NCBI GenBank assembly: GCA_965223695.1
Contig: CBDCXJ010000025.1
Span: 149,323-213,322, forward strand
From: JAUVPB01 sp965223695
Lineage (GTDB): Bacteria; Actinomycetota; Thermoleophilia; Gaiellales; Gaiellaceae
DNA length: 64,000 nt
Direction of reading: 5' to 3'
The notes under the pieces are model-generated. The model saw only the letters and a list, made by a program, of their open reading frames with translations, was not told the origin of the DNA and did not search any database. The first letter of the stretch is position 1, and each line of letters starts with the position of its first letter. Shown piece by piece: positions 16,326 to 24,826 of this stretch. The translations under genes and the position numbers were made by a program.

Positions 16326-18676
16326 TGGCTCGCCTCCTCGATCGCGCGCCAGACTCTCTCGGGCGTGGTCGGCATGTCGATATCGGTGACGCCAAGGTGC
16401 GAGAGCGCGTCGACGACGGCGCTGACGACCGCCGGCGTCGAGGCGATCGCCCCGGTCTCGCCGACGCCCTTGACTCCGAGCGGGTTGGTCGGGCTGGCCG
16501 CGACCACGTGGTCGACCTCGTAGGAGGGGACCTCGGCGGCACTTGGGACCAGGTAGCTCGTCAAAGAGCCGTTGACCAGGTTGCCGTCGTCGTCGTACAC
16601 GGCTTCCTCGAAGAGCGCCTGTGCGACGCCCTGCGTGACCCCGCCGTGCACCTGACCGGCGACGACGAGCGGGTTGACGACATTCCCCACGTCATCGACG
16701 GCGATGTAGCGGTCGAGCCGCGCATCGCCCGTCTCGGTGTCGACCTCGACGACCGCGATGTGGCAGCCTCCGGGCCAGCTGAAGTTCGGCGGGTCGTAGA
16801 CGCTGGTCGCCTCGAGGCCGGGCTCCATCCCCTCGGGCAGGTTGTGCGCCGTCCAGGCGGCGAGCGCCGCCTCGCCCACCGTCATGCCACGGTCCGTGCC
16901 CGCGACCGAGAAGCGACCGGACGCATACTCGAGATCGTCGGTCGAGACCTCGAGCTGGTGGGCCGCGATCAGGCGAGCCTTGTCGACGACCTTCCCGGCC
17001 GCCTGATGGAGCGCGATGCCGCCGACGGCGAGGCTTCGGCTCCCGTACGTGTCCATTCCAAGTGGAACAACAGCCGTATCGCCGGCGAGGAACTCGATGT
17101 CGTCGACGCCGATGCCGAGCTCGTCGGCCACGATCTGCGAGAAGGTCGTTGCGTGCCCCTGCCCGGTCGCGGTGGCGCCGGACATGATCTGAACGGTGCC
17201 CGTGGGCAGGAAGCGGATCGTCGCTGACTCCCAGCCACCTGCGCCGTACGAGATGGCGCCGAGAATCCGTGACGGCGCGAGCCCGCACATCTCGACGTAA
17301 GTCGAGAAGCCGACGCCGAGTTGCTTCACGTCGCCGGACTCGCGTCGGGCCGCCTGTTCGCGCCGCAGCCCCTCGTAGTCGAGCATCTCGAGCCCACGAT
17401 CGAGCGCACCCTCGAAGTCGCCCGAGTCGATCTCGAGCCCCGAAACGATCGTCGCGGGGAAGCTCTTGATCATGTTGAGGCGGCGGATGTCGGCAACGTC
17501 CTGACCGAGCTCGCGCGCCAGCGCGTCGACCATGCGCTCGATCGCATATGTCGCCTCCGGGCGCCCGGCGCCGCGGTATGCATCGGTGGGTGTCGTATGC
17601 GTGAAGACACCGGTGCAGCTGAAGTCGTAGGCCTGCATGTCGTAGCAGCCGCAATAGAGCCAAGCGCCGAGCAGCGGAACGCCGGGCGTCACGAGCTGCA
17701 GGTAGGCGCCCATCGAGGCCGTGAGGCGCGCGCGGACGCCGGTGATCTTGCCCTCGGAGGTCGCCGCCAGCTCCATCTCCTGGAGCATGTCACGGCCATG
17801 GATCGTTGCGAGGAAGCCCTCTGAGCGCTCCTCGACCCACTTGACGGGCCGCCCGAGGCGGCGCGCGAGGGCCAGGCACAGCGCTTCCTCGGCGTACACC
17901 TCGAGCTTCGAGCCGAAGCCACCGCCGACGTCTGGCGCGACGATGCGAAGCTTCGCCTCGGGCATGCCGAGGACGCCAGAAAGCGTGGTGCGCAGGATGT
18001 GCGGTATCTGTGTCGCGCTCGTCAGCGTGAGCTCGCCGGTCGAGCCAATCGCCTCGGCGAGGACGGCGCGCGGCTCCATCGCGTTCGGCACGAGGCGCTG
18101 CTGACGAAAGGTCCGCTTGACGACGACGTCGGCCGATGAGAAGACCTCGTCGACGTCGCCTTCTTTCAAAGGCCAGGTATAGGACTTGTTGGTCCCGAAG
18201 CTCTCGTGTACGAGGGGCGCGCCGTCAGCAGCCGCGTCGGCCACGTCGACGACGGCGGGGAGCGGCTCGTACTGCACGTCGACGAGCAGCGCAGCGTCCT
18301 TCGCCGCGGCTCGGCTGTCGGCGAGCACCACCGCGACCGCGTCACCGACGTAGCGCGCGCGATCGGCAGCGAGCGGGAAATGCTCGGGGATCTTGATGTC
18401 CTCGGTCACCGGCCAGGCGCAGGGCAGCGGACCACCCCACTCTTCGGCGAGGTCAGCGGCCGAGAATGCGGCGACGACGCCGTCGGCGGCGAGTGCGGCC
18501 GAGAGGTCGACGCCCTTGATCTCGGCGTGGGCAAAGGGACTGCGCACGAGCGCGAGATGCACCATGCCGGCAGCCGTCAGGTTCTCCGTGTAGCGCCCCT
18601 GCCCGGTGAGGAACTTCGCGTCCTCCTTCCGGGGAATGGCTGCGCCGACGTACGTGCGCTCCTCGACGGCGCTCAT
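16322..18676 (-). CDS. Molybdenum hydroxylase large subunit (form II CoxL-like)
   Basis: The 784-residue molybdopterin cytosine dinucleotide subunit starts at ATG 18676, overlapping coxS. The active-site loop reads AYRGAGR (366-372). Form I CO dehydrogenases have AYxCSFR, so this is a form II enzyme and probably not a CO oxidiser. Other expected features are VGGGFGSK (250-257), GQGHATTFSQ and the terminal GVGETGAIA with the catalytic Glu. Such enzymes hydroxylate carbon next to nitrogen in heterocycles such as nicotinate or quinoline, or oxidise aldehydes. Adjacent nicX and maleate isomerase genes favour an N-heterocycle, which is inference. Confidence 0.92.
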   Translation of the reverse strand: MSAVEERTYVGAAIPRKEDAKFLTGQGRYTENLTAAGMVHLALVRSPFAHAEIKGVDLSAALAADGVVAAFSAADLAEEWGGPLPCAWPVTEDIKIPEHFPLAADRARYVGDAVAVVLADSRAAAKDAALLVDVQYEPLPAVVDVADAAADGAPLVHESFGTNKSYTWPLKEGDVDEVFSSADVVVKRTFRQQRLVPNAMEPRAVLAEAIGSTGELTLTSATQIPHILRTTLSGVLGMPEAKLRIVAPDVGGGFGSKLEVYAEEALCLALARRLGRPVKWVEERSEGFLATIHGRDMLQEMELAATSEGKITGVRARLTASMGAYLQLVTPGVPLLGAWLYCGCYDMQAYDFSCTGVFTHTTPTDAYRGAGRPEATYAIERMVDALARELGQDVADIRRLNMIKSFPATIVSGLEIDSGDFEGALDRGLEMLDYEGLRREQAARRESGDVKQLGVGFSTYVEMCGLAPSRILGAISYGAGGWESATIRFLPTGTVQIMSGATATGQGHATTFSQIVADELGIGVDDIEFLAGDTAVVPLGMDTYGSRSLAVGGIALHQAAGKVVDKARLIAAHQLEVSTDDLEYASGRFSVAGTDRGMTVGEAALAAWTAHNLPEGMEPGLEATSVYDPPNFSWPGGCHIAVVEVDTETGDARLDRYIAVDDVGNVVNPLVVAGQVHGGVTQGVAQALFEEAVYDDDGNLVNGSLTSYLVPSAAEVPSYEVDHVVAASPTNPLGVKGVGETGAIASTPAVVSAVVDALSHLGVTDIDMPTTPERVWRAIEEASQ

Positions 18677-19143
18677 GCCGACACCTCCTGTCCCGATGCG
18701 ACCTGGACGGCGCGGACGATGTTGTGGTAGCCGGTACAGCGACAGAGGTTCCCCTCGAGTCCCTCGCGGATCTCGGCCTCGCTGGGGCTCGCGTTCTCTT
18801 CGAGCAGACTCACCGTCGCCATGACGAACCCCGGCGTGCAGAAACCGCACTGAAGGCCGTGCTGTTCGTGGAAGGCCTGCTGGACCGCGTGGAGCTCACC
18901 GTTCGTAGCGAGCCCCTCGATCGTCGTGAGCTCGGCGCCGTCAGCCTGGACCGCGAGCACCGTGCACGACTTGACCGACTCGCCGCCCAGTAGCACGGTG
19001 CACGCCCCGCAAGAGGATGTGTCGCAGCCGACGTTCGTTCCCGTCAAGCCGAGGCGCTCACGCAACGCGTACGCCAGCAGCTCGCGCGGCTCGACCTCGA
19101 GCTCATGGGATGAGCCGTTGACTGTCAGCCCGATGCGTCTCAT
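18673..19143 (-). CDS. Molybdenum hydroxylase [2Fe-2S] subunit (CoxS-like)
   Basis: The 156-residue protein carries both clusters of the family: plant-ferredoxin-type ligands C40, C45, C48, C60 and the all-helical cluster ligands C99, C102, C134, C136 (CGFCTPG and CRCTGYHNI). It relays electrons from the Mo site to FAD. Start ATG 19143 is chosen because the domain begins directly there (MRRIGLTVNG). Its stop overlaps the coxL start. Gene order S-L-M differs from the M-S-L order typical of form I CO dehydrogenase operons. Confidence 0.93.
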   Translation of the reverse strand: MRRIGLTVNGSSHELEVEPRELLAYALRERLGLTGTNVGCDTSSCGACTVLLGGESVKSCTVLAVQADGAELTTIEGLATNGELHAVQQAFHEQHGLQCGFCTPGFVMATVSLLEENASPSEAEIREGLEGNLCRCTGYHNIVRAVQVASGQEVSA

Positions 19144-19192
19144 CGCTCCTCCTCGCGGCTGGACGCGGCCAATCGCGCCCGGACGGGAGACT

Positions 19193-20313
19193 CTACGAGA
19201 CTCGCGACGCGGGCGCACCTGCACCGTCCAGACCGAGGATCACGCGTCGGTACCGGCGCATCACGTGTACGCCCAACGGGCCGGCGACAAGCCCCGTCAC
19301 GAAGTAGGCGAGCAGCGCCGCGTTCGAGCGCAGATCGTCGAGGAAGATCACGGTGGTCAGCACCTCGGCGAACGCAAGCACACCAACGAACACGATGAGC
19401 CGCCGCTCTCTCATGACGTGCACCAGCCAGGTCCCCAGCGGCGCGGCCAAGACCACGACCGGTACCGCGGCCAGCCAGAAGCCGAGCAGGTCGGCCCGGC
19501 TCGGATCGAGTGGCGTCTCGGCAACGCGATCGCCGACCGAGACGATCTCTCCGCCCGGGCCGAATCCGAGCTCGAACTGCCCATGGATCAACGAAAGCAC
19601 GATGAGTCCGGCTATGGAGAGCGCTGCCATGGCCACGATGCTCGTTGGCACCCCGACGCGTGGATGCAGCCCCGCCATCAGGACGATGAACAGGAAGAGC
19701 ATTGCGTTGACGCCGGTTCCCGTCAGCGACGTGATGAGACCGCCGACGAACGTTGCGCCAGCTAGCCCGACGGTGACCCGCGTGTTCCAGACGGGGCACC
19801 GATCGGCCCCCTTGTCCGTTGAGCACAGCACGACGAACATGAGGTAGGCCATCGCCGCCAGCGTGATTGTGAACGTGACCTTCGCGTAGGCGAGATGCGG
19901 AAGCCCCAGAACAGCTGATCCGGATCGCCCAGCGCGAAGAGGCCGATGAAGAAGCCCGCGACGCCGGACGGGAGGGCGATGCCAAGGGCGCGCCACTCGA
20001 TCCGATGCCCGGCCAGGAGAATCACGACCGACGCGACCGTCAGTCCCACCGCCTGGATCGACAGCGAGAAGCTGCGGGCCACCGCTGCCGGCGTCTCGAG
20101 CACCTTCGTGAAGATCGGGAATGCAACGGCGCCGCCGCCGACAGGGGACGATCCGCCCAGGAAGCCGCCCGAGATCATCGTGACCGTCGACTCCCAGTGG
20201 TCGGCGACGCGCCCGAGCTCATCGGCGACGAGGACTGTGACGAGCCAGGTGAGCGCAACAGCGGCCGGCACCGCGTAGACGGCGGCGGAACGTACGCGGC
20301 TCAGGCTCGGCAT
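19193..20313 (-). CDS. TauE/SafE family anion permease, one frameshift
   Basis: The 5' frame from ATG 20313 encodes a first membrane half with GGFLGGSSPVGGGAVAFPIF. After about FALGDPDQLFWGF the frame is lost near 19895-19910 and picked up in another frame as LPHLAYAKVTFTITLAAMAYLMF with the second half-repeat LITSLTGTGVNAMLFLF and a normal C-terminus. Together they give about 373 residues with the duplicated TauE/SafE architecture. Family members export or import sulfoacetate, sulfite or other organic anions. Here it may move an acid intermediate of the pathway. The break is either an indel error or inactivation. Confidence 0.8.
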
Positions 20314-20353
20314 CGCTCTGCAGTCTGATGCCGAACCCTCTTGAAGGGCGTGT

Positions 20354-20373
20354 GCGCCGCGTCGGAGCGGCGC
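20354..20373 (-). terminator. Hairpin between the LLM oxidoreductase and permease genes
   Basis: A perfect 7-bp stem (GCGCCGC, loop GTCGGA, GCGGCGC) lies immediately after the stop codon of the LLM oxidoreductase gene. There is no T-tract. It could be an attenuator or a processing site inside the operon. Confidence 0.4.
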
Positions 20374-21423
20374 CTACGCGGCGTTTACGACCGGGATGAT
20401 CTCGCGCGCGTAGGTCTCGATCGTCTCGTACATGGGCGCTTCGTCGATACCGAAGAAGTAGATACACAGCTGCGTCGCGCCGATCTCCTTCAGCTCGTTC
20501 AGCTTCTCGGCGCAGCGCTCGGCCGTGCCGATCACCGTGTAGGCGTCGGTCAGCTCGTCGGAGATGACCGCCGCGTGCTCGGCGCTCGACTCGGTGTGGT
20601 GGCTGTAGTCGTAGGTGCCCTTGCCCTCGACCGATGCGACGAGCCGCTCGGGGAGATCGGCGGCGTCGTAGTAACGGAGCATGTCGGTGACGTGGTTCGA
20701 GACAAAAGCCGGGAATCCACGAACGGCTTCGCACGCCGCGGCGTGATCGTCGGTGATGATCGACGGCACGCAGAGGACGATCTCGATCTCGCGCACGTCG
20801 CGGTCAGCCTTGTCTGCGCCCTTCTTCAGATTCTCGATCGCCCAGGCAACGGTCGTCGGCTCGGCGATCTGCATGAAGATGCCGTCGGCGTTCTCGCCTG
20901 ACCACTCGAGCACCTTGGGCCCGTAGCCGGCGATGTACAGGGGCATCTTCTGTTGTGGAGCCCAGTCGAGCTTGAGCGTGACGTCGTCGTCGGTGCCCTG
21001 CTGATACCACGTCTCGTCGCTCGGGTTCTCCGGGACGTAGTCGACCTCTTCGCCGCTCGCGAGCTTCTGCATCAGCGGGGCGCTCTTCTTCAGCTCCTTG
21101 AGCTTGGCCGGGCGCTCCCCGACGCGCCGTACAGCGCTGTCGCCCTTGCCGATCCCCAGCACCATGCGACCACCGCTGAGTTCCTGCAGGGTCGCGTGCA
21201 AGCTCGCCGTCACGGTGATGTTGCGCGTCACGGGGTTGGTGCAGCAGGCGCCGATGATCGTGTTCTTGGTGTTCATCACAGCCAGGGTCAGGTAGGGCGC
21301 CATCTCGCGCCAGTTGATCGGCGAGTCGATAACCCAGAAGCGGTCGAAGCCCTTCTCCTCGGCAAAGCGGGCGTGCTCGCCGAGGCGTGGCGTGATGTCA
21401 TTCATCAGTCCGAACGAGAACAT
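20374..21423 (-). CDS. LLM-class (luciferase-like) F420- or flavin-dependent oxidoreductase
   Basis: The 349-residue protein starts at ATG 21423, six bases after AAGGAG. A TTG five codons upstream overlaps that ribosome site and is unlikely. Family features include FGLMNDITPRLGEHARFAEEKGFD, TLAVMNTKNTIIGACCTNPVTRN, LGIGKGDSAVRR and PLYIAGYGPKVLEWSGENADGIFM, close to methylenetetrahydromethanopterin-reductase-like F420 enzymes. It could perform hydride transfer or monooxygenation of a catabolic intermediate. It is the first gene of the minus-strand block that continues through permease, coxSLM, OsmC and RidA genes. Confidence 0.86.
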   Translation of the reverse strand: MFSFGLMNDITPRLGEHARFAEEKGFDRFWVIDSPINWREMAPYLTLAVMNTKNTIIGACCTNPVTRNITVTASLHATLQELSGGRMVLGIGKGDSAVRRVGERPAKLKELKKSAPLMQKLASGEEVDYVPENPSDETWYQQGTDDDVTLKLDWAPQQKMPLYIAGYGPKVLEWSGENADGIFMQIAEPTTVAWAIENLKKGADKADRDVREIEIVLCVPSIITDDHAAACEAVRGFPAFVSNHVTDMLRYYDAADLPERLVASVEGKGTYDYSHHTESSAEHAAVISDELTDAYTVIGTAERCAEKLNELKEIGATQLCIYFFGIDEAPMYETIETYAREIIPVVNAA

Positions 21424-21531
21424 CTGGTCTCCTTGCAATTTGCGTCTGGGCCGAGCAGTTTAGGGCTCGGCGGGCCGCTGGCGGCTGAGCCGCCGGTCGG
21501 GTCGTCTGAGCGCTCTGGCATCGTCAGGCGC

Positions 21532-22407
21532 ATGTTCGAGAACCCCGGTGATTGGGCACTCGAGAACGGCGTTCGGATCGGGATCATCCTCGGGCTCGCG
21601 ATCCTGCTGCACGTGATTGCCAAGCGTGTGATTCCGCGGGGCGTCGCGCTCGTGATGCAGCCGCAGCTCTGGGAAGCGGGGCGCGCAACCGCCGAGGCCG
21701 CCCACAAGCAGCGTGTCGACACGATCAGCACCGTGTTCGTGCGAACCGTTGACGTCTTGATCATCGTCGTCGCCGCATTCCTGATCCTCGCCGAGATCGG
21801 CGTCTCGCTCGCCCCGCTGATCGCCGGAGCAGGCGTCGTCGGTCTCGCGATCGGCTTTAGTGCGCAGTCGCTGATCAAGGACACCCTCGCCGGGGCCTTC
21901 ATCGTGCTCGAAGACCAGTACCGGACAGGTGACGTCGTGGCGATCGCAGGCGTCCAGGGCACCGTCGAGAACATCACGCTGAAACGAACTGTCCTGCGTG
22001 ACCTCGACGGCATCGTCCACAGCGTGCCGAACGGCGAGATCATCGTTTCCTCCAACCTCACGCGAGGATGGTCGGGTATCAACATGATCGTCGGCGTTGG
22101 CTACGGCGAGGACTTCGACCGCATCAAAGAGCTGGTCGATGCGGTAGGCAACGAGCTCGCGCACGATCCCGACTGGCGCGAGGACATCGTCGAGGCGCCG
22201 ATCGTCGTGCGCGTCAACGAGTTCGGCGAGTCGAGCGTCGATCTGCGCATCGTCGGGCGCACCGCGCCGCACCGCCAGTGGGCGGTCGCGGGTGAGCTGC
22301 GTCGCCGACTCAAGAAGTGCTTCGACGCCGAGGGTGTCGAGATTCCGTTCCCGCACCGGGTGCTCGTGCACCAGCCAAGCGGTCAGGACGAGACTCCCGG
22401 CACGTAA
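21532..22407 (+). CDS. Small-conductance mechanosensitive channel (MscS family)
   Basis: The 291-residue membrane protein has transmembrane helices near 13-32 and 66-90 and the pore-lining TM3 region GAGVVGLAIGFSAQSLIKDTLAGAF (split here for reading as AGVVGLAIGFSAQ and IKDTLAGAF), followed by the beta domain VEDQYRTGDVV-like segment and VPNGEI. MscS releases osmolytes on hypo-osmotic shock. ATG 21532 begins a protein of usual length. It is divergent from the LLM oxidoreductase gene, and the ABC transporter genes follow 12 bp downstream. Confidence 0.92.
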   Translation: MFENPGDWALENGVRIGIILGLAILLHVIAKRVIPRGVALVMQPQLWEAGRATAEAAHKQRVDTISTVFVRTVDVLIIVVAAFLILAEIGVSLAPLIAGAGVVGLAIGFSAQSLIKDTLAGAFIVLEDQYRTGDVVAIAGVQGTVENITLKRTVLRDLDGIVHSVPNGEIIVSSNLTRGWSGINMIVGVGYGEDFDRIKELVDAVGNELAHDPDWREDIVEAPIVVRVNEFGESSVDLRIVGRTAPHRQWAVAGELRRRLKKCFDAEGVEIPFPHRVLVHQPSGQDETPGT

Positions 22408-22419
22408 GGCACTCGGACC

Positions 22420-23397
22420 GTGACCGACATCGCGATCCAGACGCGGGAGCTCAGCAAGAGCTTCGGCGACGTTCATGCGCTGCGCAGCGTCGAGCTCGAT
22501 GTCGCCGCGGCCAGCATCTTCGGCCTCCTTGGCCCGAACGGCGCCGGCAAGACGACGGCAGTACGCATCCTCACGACGCTGCTGCGACCCGATCGCGGCT
22601 CGGCCAAAGTGGCCGGCTTCGACGTCAGCCGCGATGCCGACAAGCTGCGCGAGCAGATCGGTCTGGCTGGCCAGAACGCCGCGGTCGACGAGAACCTGAC
22701 CGGACACGAGAACCTCGAGATGGTCGGACGCCTCTATCACCTCGGCCGTCGCACGGCGCGCGGACGCGCGAGCGAGCTGCTCGACTCGTTCGCTCTCACC
22801 GATGCCGGAGGTCGACTCGTTCGCACCTACTCGGGCGGCATGCGCCGCCGGCTCGACCTCGCGGCGGCGCTCGTCGCCCGCCCGCGCGTGCTCTTCCTCG
22901 ACGAGCCGACTACAGGTCTCGACATCCGCAGCCGCCTCGAGCTCTGGTCAGCCATCGAATCGCTCGTCAGCGAGGGCACGACCGTGCTCTTGACGACGCA
23001 GTACCTCGACGAGGCCGATCACCTCGCGCATCGCATCGCGGTCATGGATCAGGGCAGCGTGATCGCGGAGGGAACTCCCGACGAGCTCAAGGCCCGGGTC
23101 GGTGGCGAGCGGCTCGAGCTGCGCCTCGAGGACGAAGCCGACACCGCGGCCGCCATCGATGAGCTCGCCGCGCTGGCGAGTGAGCCACCTCGCGCCGAGG
23201 CCGGCCTCGTCAGCCTGCCGGTGAAAGAACGACGGGGATCGATCGCCCAGGCCGTGCGCAAACTCGACCGCCTCGGGATCGGCATCGACGACATCGCGAT
23301 GCGCCGACCTACGCTCGACGACGTTTTCCTCACGCTTACAGGACACGCCGCGGAGGCCGACGACGCGCTCGACGAACGCGGGGAGCCACCGGCATGA
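22420..23397 (+). CDS. ABC transporter ATP-binding protein (DrrA-like)
   Basis: The 325-residue ATPase has Walker A GPNGAGKTT (about 40-48), signature YSGGMRRRLDLA (about 140-151), Walker B RVLFLDEPTTGLD (about 160-172) and the H-loop TTQYLDEADHLAHR. The C-terminal 80 residues are the extension seen in daunorubicin-resistance DrrA proteins. It starts at GTG 22420 and overlaps the permease gene by ATGA, so it should energise that permease to export a lipophilic drug or lipid. Confidence 0.94.
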   Translation: MTDIAIQTRELSKSFGDVHALRSVELDVAAASIFGLLGPNGAGKTTAVRILTTLLRPDRGSAKVAGFDVSRDADKLREQIGLAGQNAAVDENLTGHENLEMVGRLYHLGRRTARGRASELLDSFALTDAGGRLVRTYSGGMRRRLDLAAALVARPRVLFLDEPTTGLDIRSRLELWSAIESLVSEGTTVLLTTQYLDEADHLAHRIAVMDQGSVIAEGTPDELKARVGGERLELRLEDEADTAAAIDELAALASEPPRAEAGLVSLPVKERRGSIAQAVRKLDRLGIGIDDIAMRRPTLDDVFLTLTGHAAEADDALDERGEPPA

Positions 23398-24167
23398 CGG
23401 CCCTCGGCTACCTGGTCGCCGACACGGTCGTGCTCGCCAAGCGAAGCCTCCTGCGCATTCCACGCCAGCCCGATCTATTGCTCGGGTTCACGGTGCAGCC
23501 GGTCATGTTCGTCCTGCTGTTTGTCTACGTGTTCGGCGGCGCAATCCGGACGCCGGGGCTCGCCTACGTCGACTTCCTGATGCCCGGGATCATCGTCCAG
23601 AGCATGGCGTTCGGTGGCTTCGTCACGGCACTCGGGTTGGCCGAAGACCTCAAGCGCGGGCTGATCGCTCGCTTCCGCTCGCTGCCGATGTCACGCGCCG
23701 CGGTGCTGACCGGCCGAACGCTCGCCGACCTGGCAACGAACGTCGTTCAGCTCGGGATCATGATCGGTGTCGGCCTTGCGGTCGGCTTCACCTTCACCGC
23801 GAGCATGCCCAGCATCCTCGCGGGCATCGGGCTGCTTCTGCTGATTGGCTACGCGTTCTCCTGGGTCTTCGCGCTGCTCGGCCTGACCGCGTCCTCACCC
23901 GAGGCGTCGAACGCCTATGGCTTCATCATCATCCTTCCGCTGACGTTCGCCTCTTCGGCGTTCGTGCCAGTCGAGTCGATGCCGGGCTGGCTGGAGGCGT
24001 TCGCCGAGGTCAATCCAATCACGGTCTTCGTCGACGCGGCCCGAGCGCTCTTCCTCGGCCTCCCGGCCGGGAACAACGTCTGGCTGTCGCTTGTCTGGAT
24101 CGTCGGAATCATCGGCGTGTTCGGTGGGCTTTCGGTGAGGAGCTATCGGAGAGCAATCGGGGACTAG
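23394..24167 (+). CDS. ABC-2 type transporter permease (DrrB-like)
   Basis: The 257-residue protein has six predicted membrane segments and the ABC-2 layout: an N-terminal amphipathic region, QPVMFVLLFVYVFGGA, PGIIVQSMAFGGF, then EDLKRGLIARFRSLPMSRAAVL and a terminal helix before VRSYRRAIGD. It forms the exporter with the ATPase encoded just upstream. The stop codon lies inside a 24-bp tandem repeat that can fold into hairpins. Confidence 0.92.
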   Translation: MTALGYLVADTVVLAKRSLLRIPRQPDLLLGFTVQPVMFVLLFVYVFGGAIRTPGLAYVDFLMPGIIVQSMAFGGFVTALGLAEDLKRGLIARFRSLPMSRAAVLTGRTLADLATNVVQLGIMIGVGLAVGFTFTASMPSILAGIGLLLLIGYAFSWVFALLGLTASSPEASNAYGFIIILPLTFASSAFVPVESMPGWLEAFAEVNPITVFVDAARALFLGLPAGNNVWLSLVWIVGIIGVFGGLSVRSYRRAIGD

Positions 24168-24200
24168 GCCATTGCCGCAATCGGGGACTAGCCGATTGCC
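24153..24200 (+). repeat. Two tandem 24-bp units forming hairpins at the permease gene end
   Basis: Units 24153-24176 and 24177-24200 differ at only two or three bases. The second folds as GCAATCGG, loop GGACTAG, CCGATTGC with a perfect 8-bp stem. The first unit contains the permease stop codon (TAG). The pair may act as a transcription terminator or RNA-stability element. No T-tract follows. Confidence 0.7.
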
Positions 24201-24265
24201 GCGGTCGCGAGCTAGACCCATCTGAAGCGCTCGACCAGCAAACTCGCGCCGTCTACCATCCCAAC

Positions 24266-24760
24266 ATGAGCGCTGTGGCGACTCCGGCTGGAACAAAGCG
24301 CCTCGTCCGGGCGCTCGAAGACGCGCACGCGCTCGAGACGCAGGCGATCGAGACGCTGACGGCGCTGGCCGAGAGCGCGCCCAAGGGAGAACTGCGGGCG
24401 GCCCTCGAGGCCCACCGTGACGAAACGGCAGACGTGCGAGGTCGGCTAGAGGCAGCGCTCGTCGCGCTCGGGCATCGGACATCGGTGCGCAAGGAGCGCC
24501 AGGCGATTTTCTCGGCGACGCTCAAGGGATTCACCGGCTCCCTGCGCGACAGCGCGTCGCCGCAGAACCTGAAGGACTGGTATGTGACAGAGCACTCCGA
24601 GCTCGCGACGTTCGCGATCCTCTCCCGCGCGGCCGACCGACTTGGCTACGCAGACATCGCCCAGCTCGGTCGCGACGCCGCGGCCCTGCACCGCACAGCG
24701 GCCGAGACTGCGGCCGGCTGGTTCGACTACCTGGTCGAATTGATGGTGGATGCGCGCTGA
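24266..24760 (+). CDS. Ferritin-like helical protein (DUF892-like)
   Basis: This 164-residue protein is almost entirely alpha-helical, with LVRALEDAHALETQAIETL near the start and a second half ending HRTAAETAAGWFDYLVELMV. The Glu/His spacing (DAHALE, EAHRDE, TEHSELA) resembles DUF892/YciE-type ferritin-like four-helix bundles, though metal ligands are not certain. Stress-related roles are reported for the family. It is convergent with the enolase-superfamily gene, separated by a double hairpin. Confidence 0.6.
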   Translation: MSAVATPAGTKRLVRALEDAHALETQAIETLTALAESAPKGELRAALEAHRDETADVRGRLEAALVALGHRTSVRKERQAIFSATLKGFTGSLRDSASPQNLKDWYVTEHSELATFAILSRAADRLGYADIAQLGRDAAALHRTAAETAAGWFDYLVELMVDAR

Positions 24761-24800
24761 CTTCGTCAGCGCGTTGCGAGTTTGACGTGCGTCAAACTCG
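24754..24800. terminator. Double perfect hairpin between convergent genes
   Basis: Two stem-loops lie side by side. GCGCTGAC-TTC-GTCAGCGC (24754-24772) overlaps the stop codon of the DUF892-like gene. CGAGTTTGACG-TG-CGTCAAACTCG (24777-24800) has an 11-bp perfect stem. Further flanking bases (CGTTG.. and ..CAACG) can extend the second. Position between facing genes suits a bidirectional terminator. Confidence 0.75.
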
Positions 24801-24826
24801 TGCTCGCGGCGCAACGACGGCGCGGG

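Noticed and set aside
16322..19143. Carbon monoxide dehydrogenase
   Set aside because: The large subunit has AYRGAGR rather than AYxCSFR, so the copper-ligating Cys of true CO dehydrogenase is missing.
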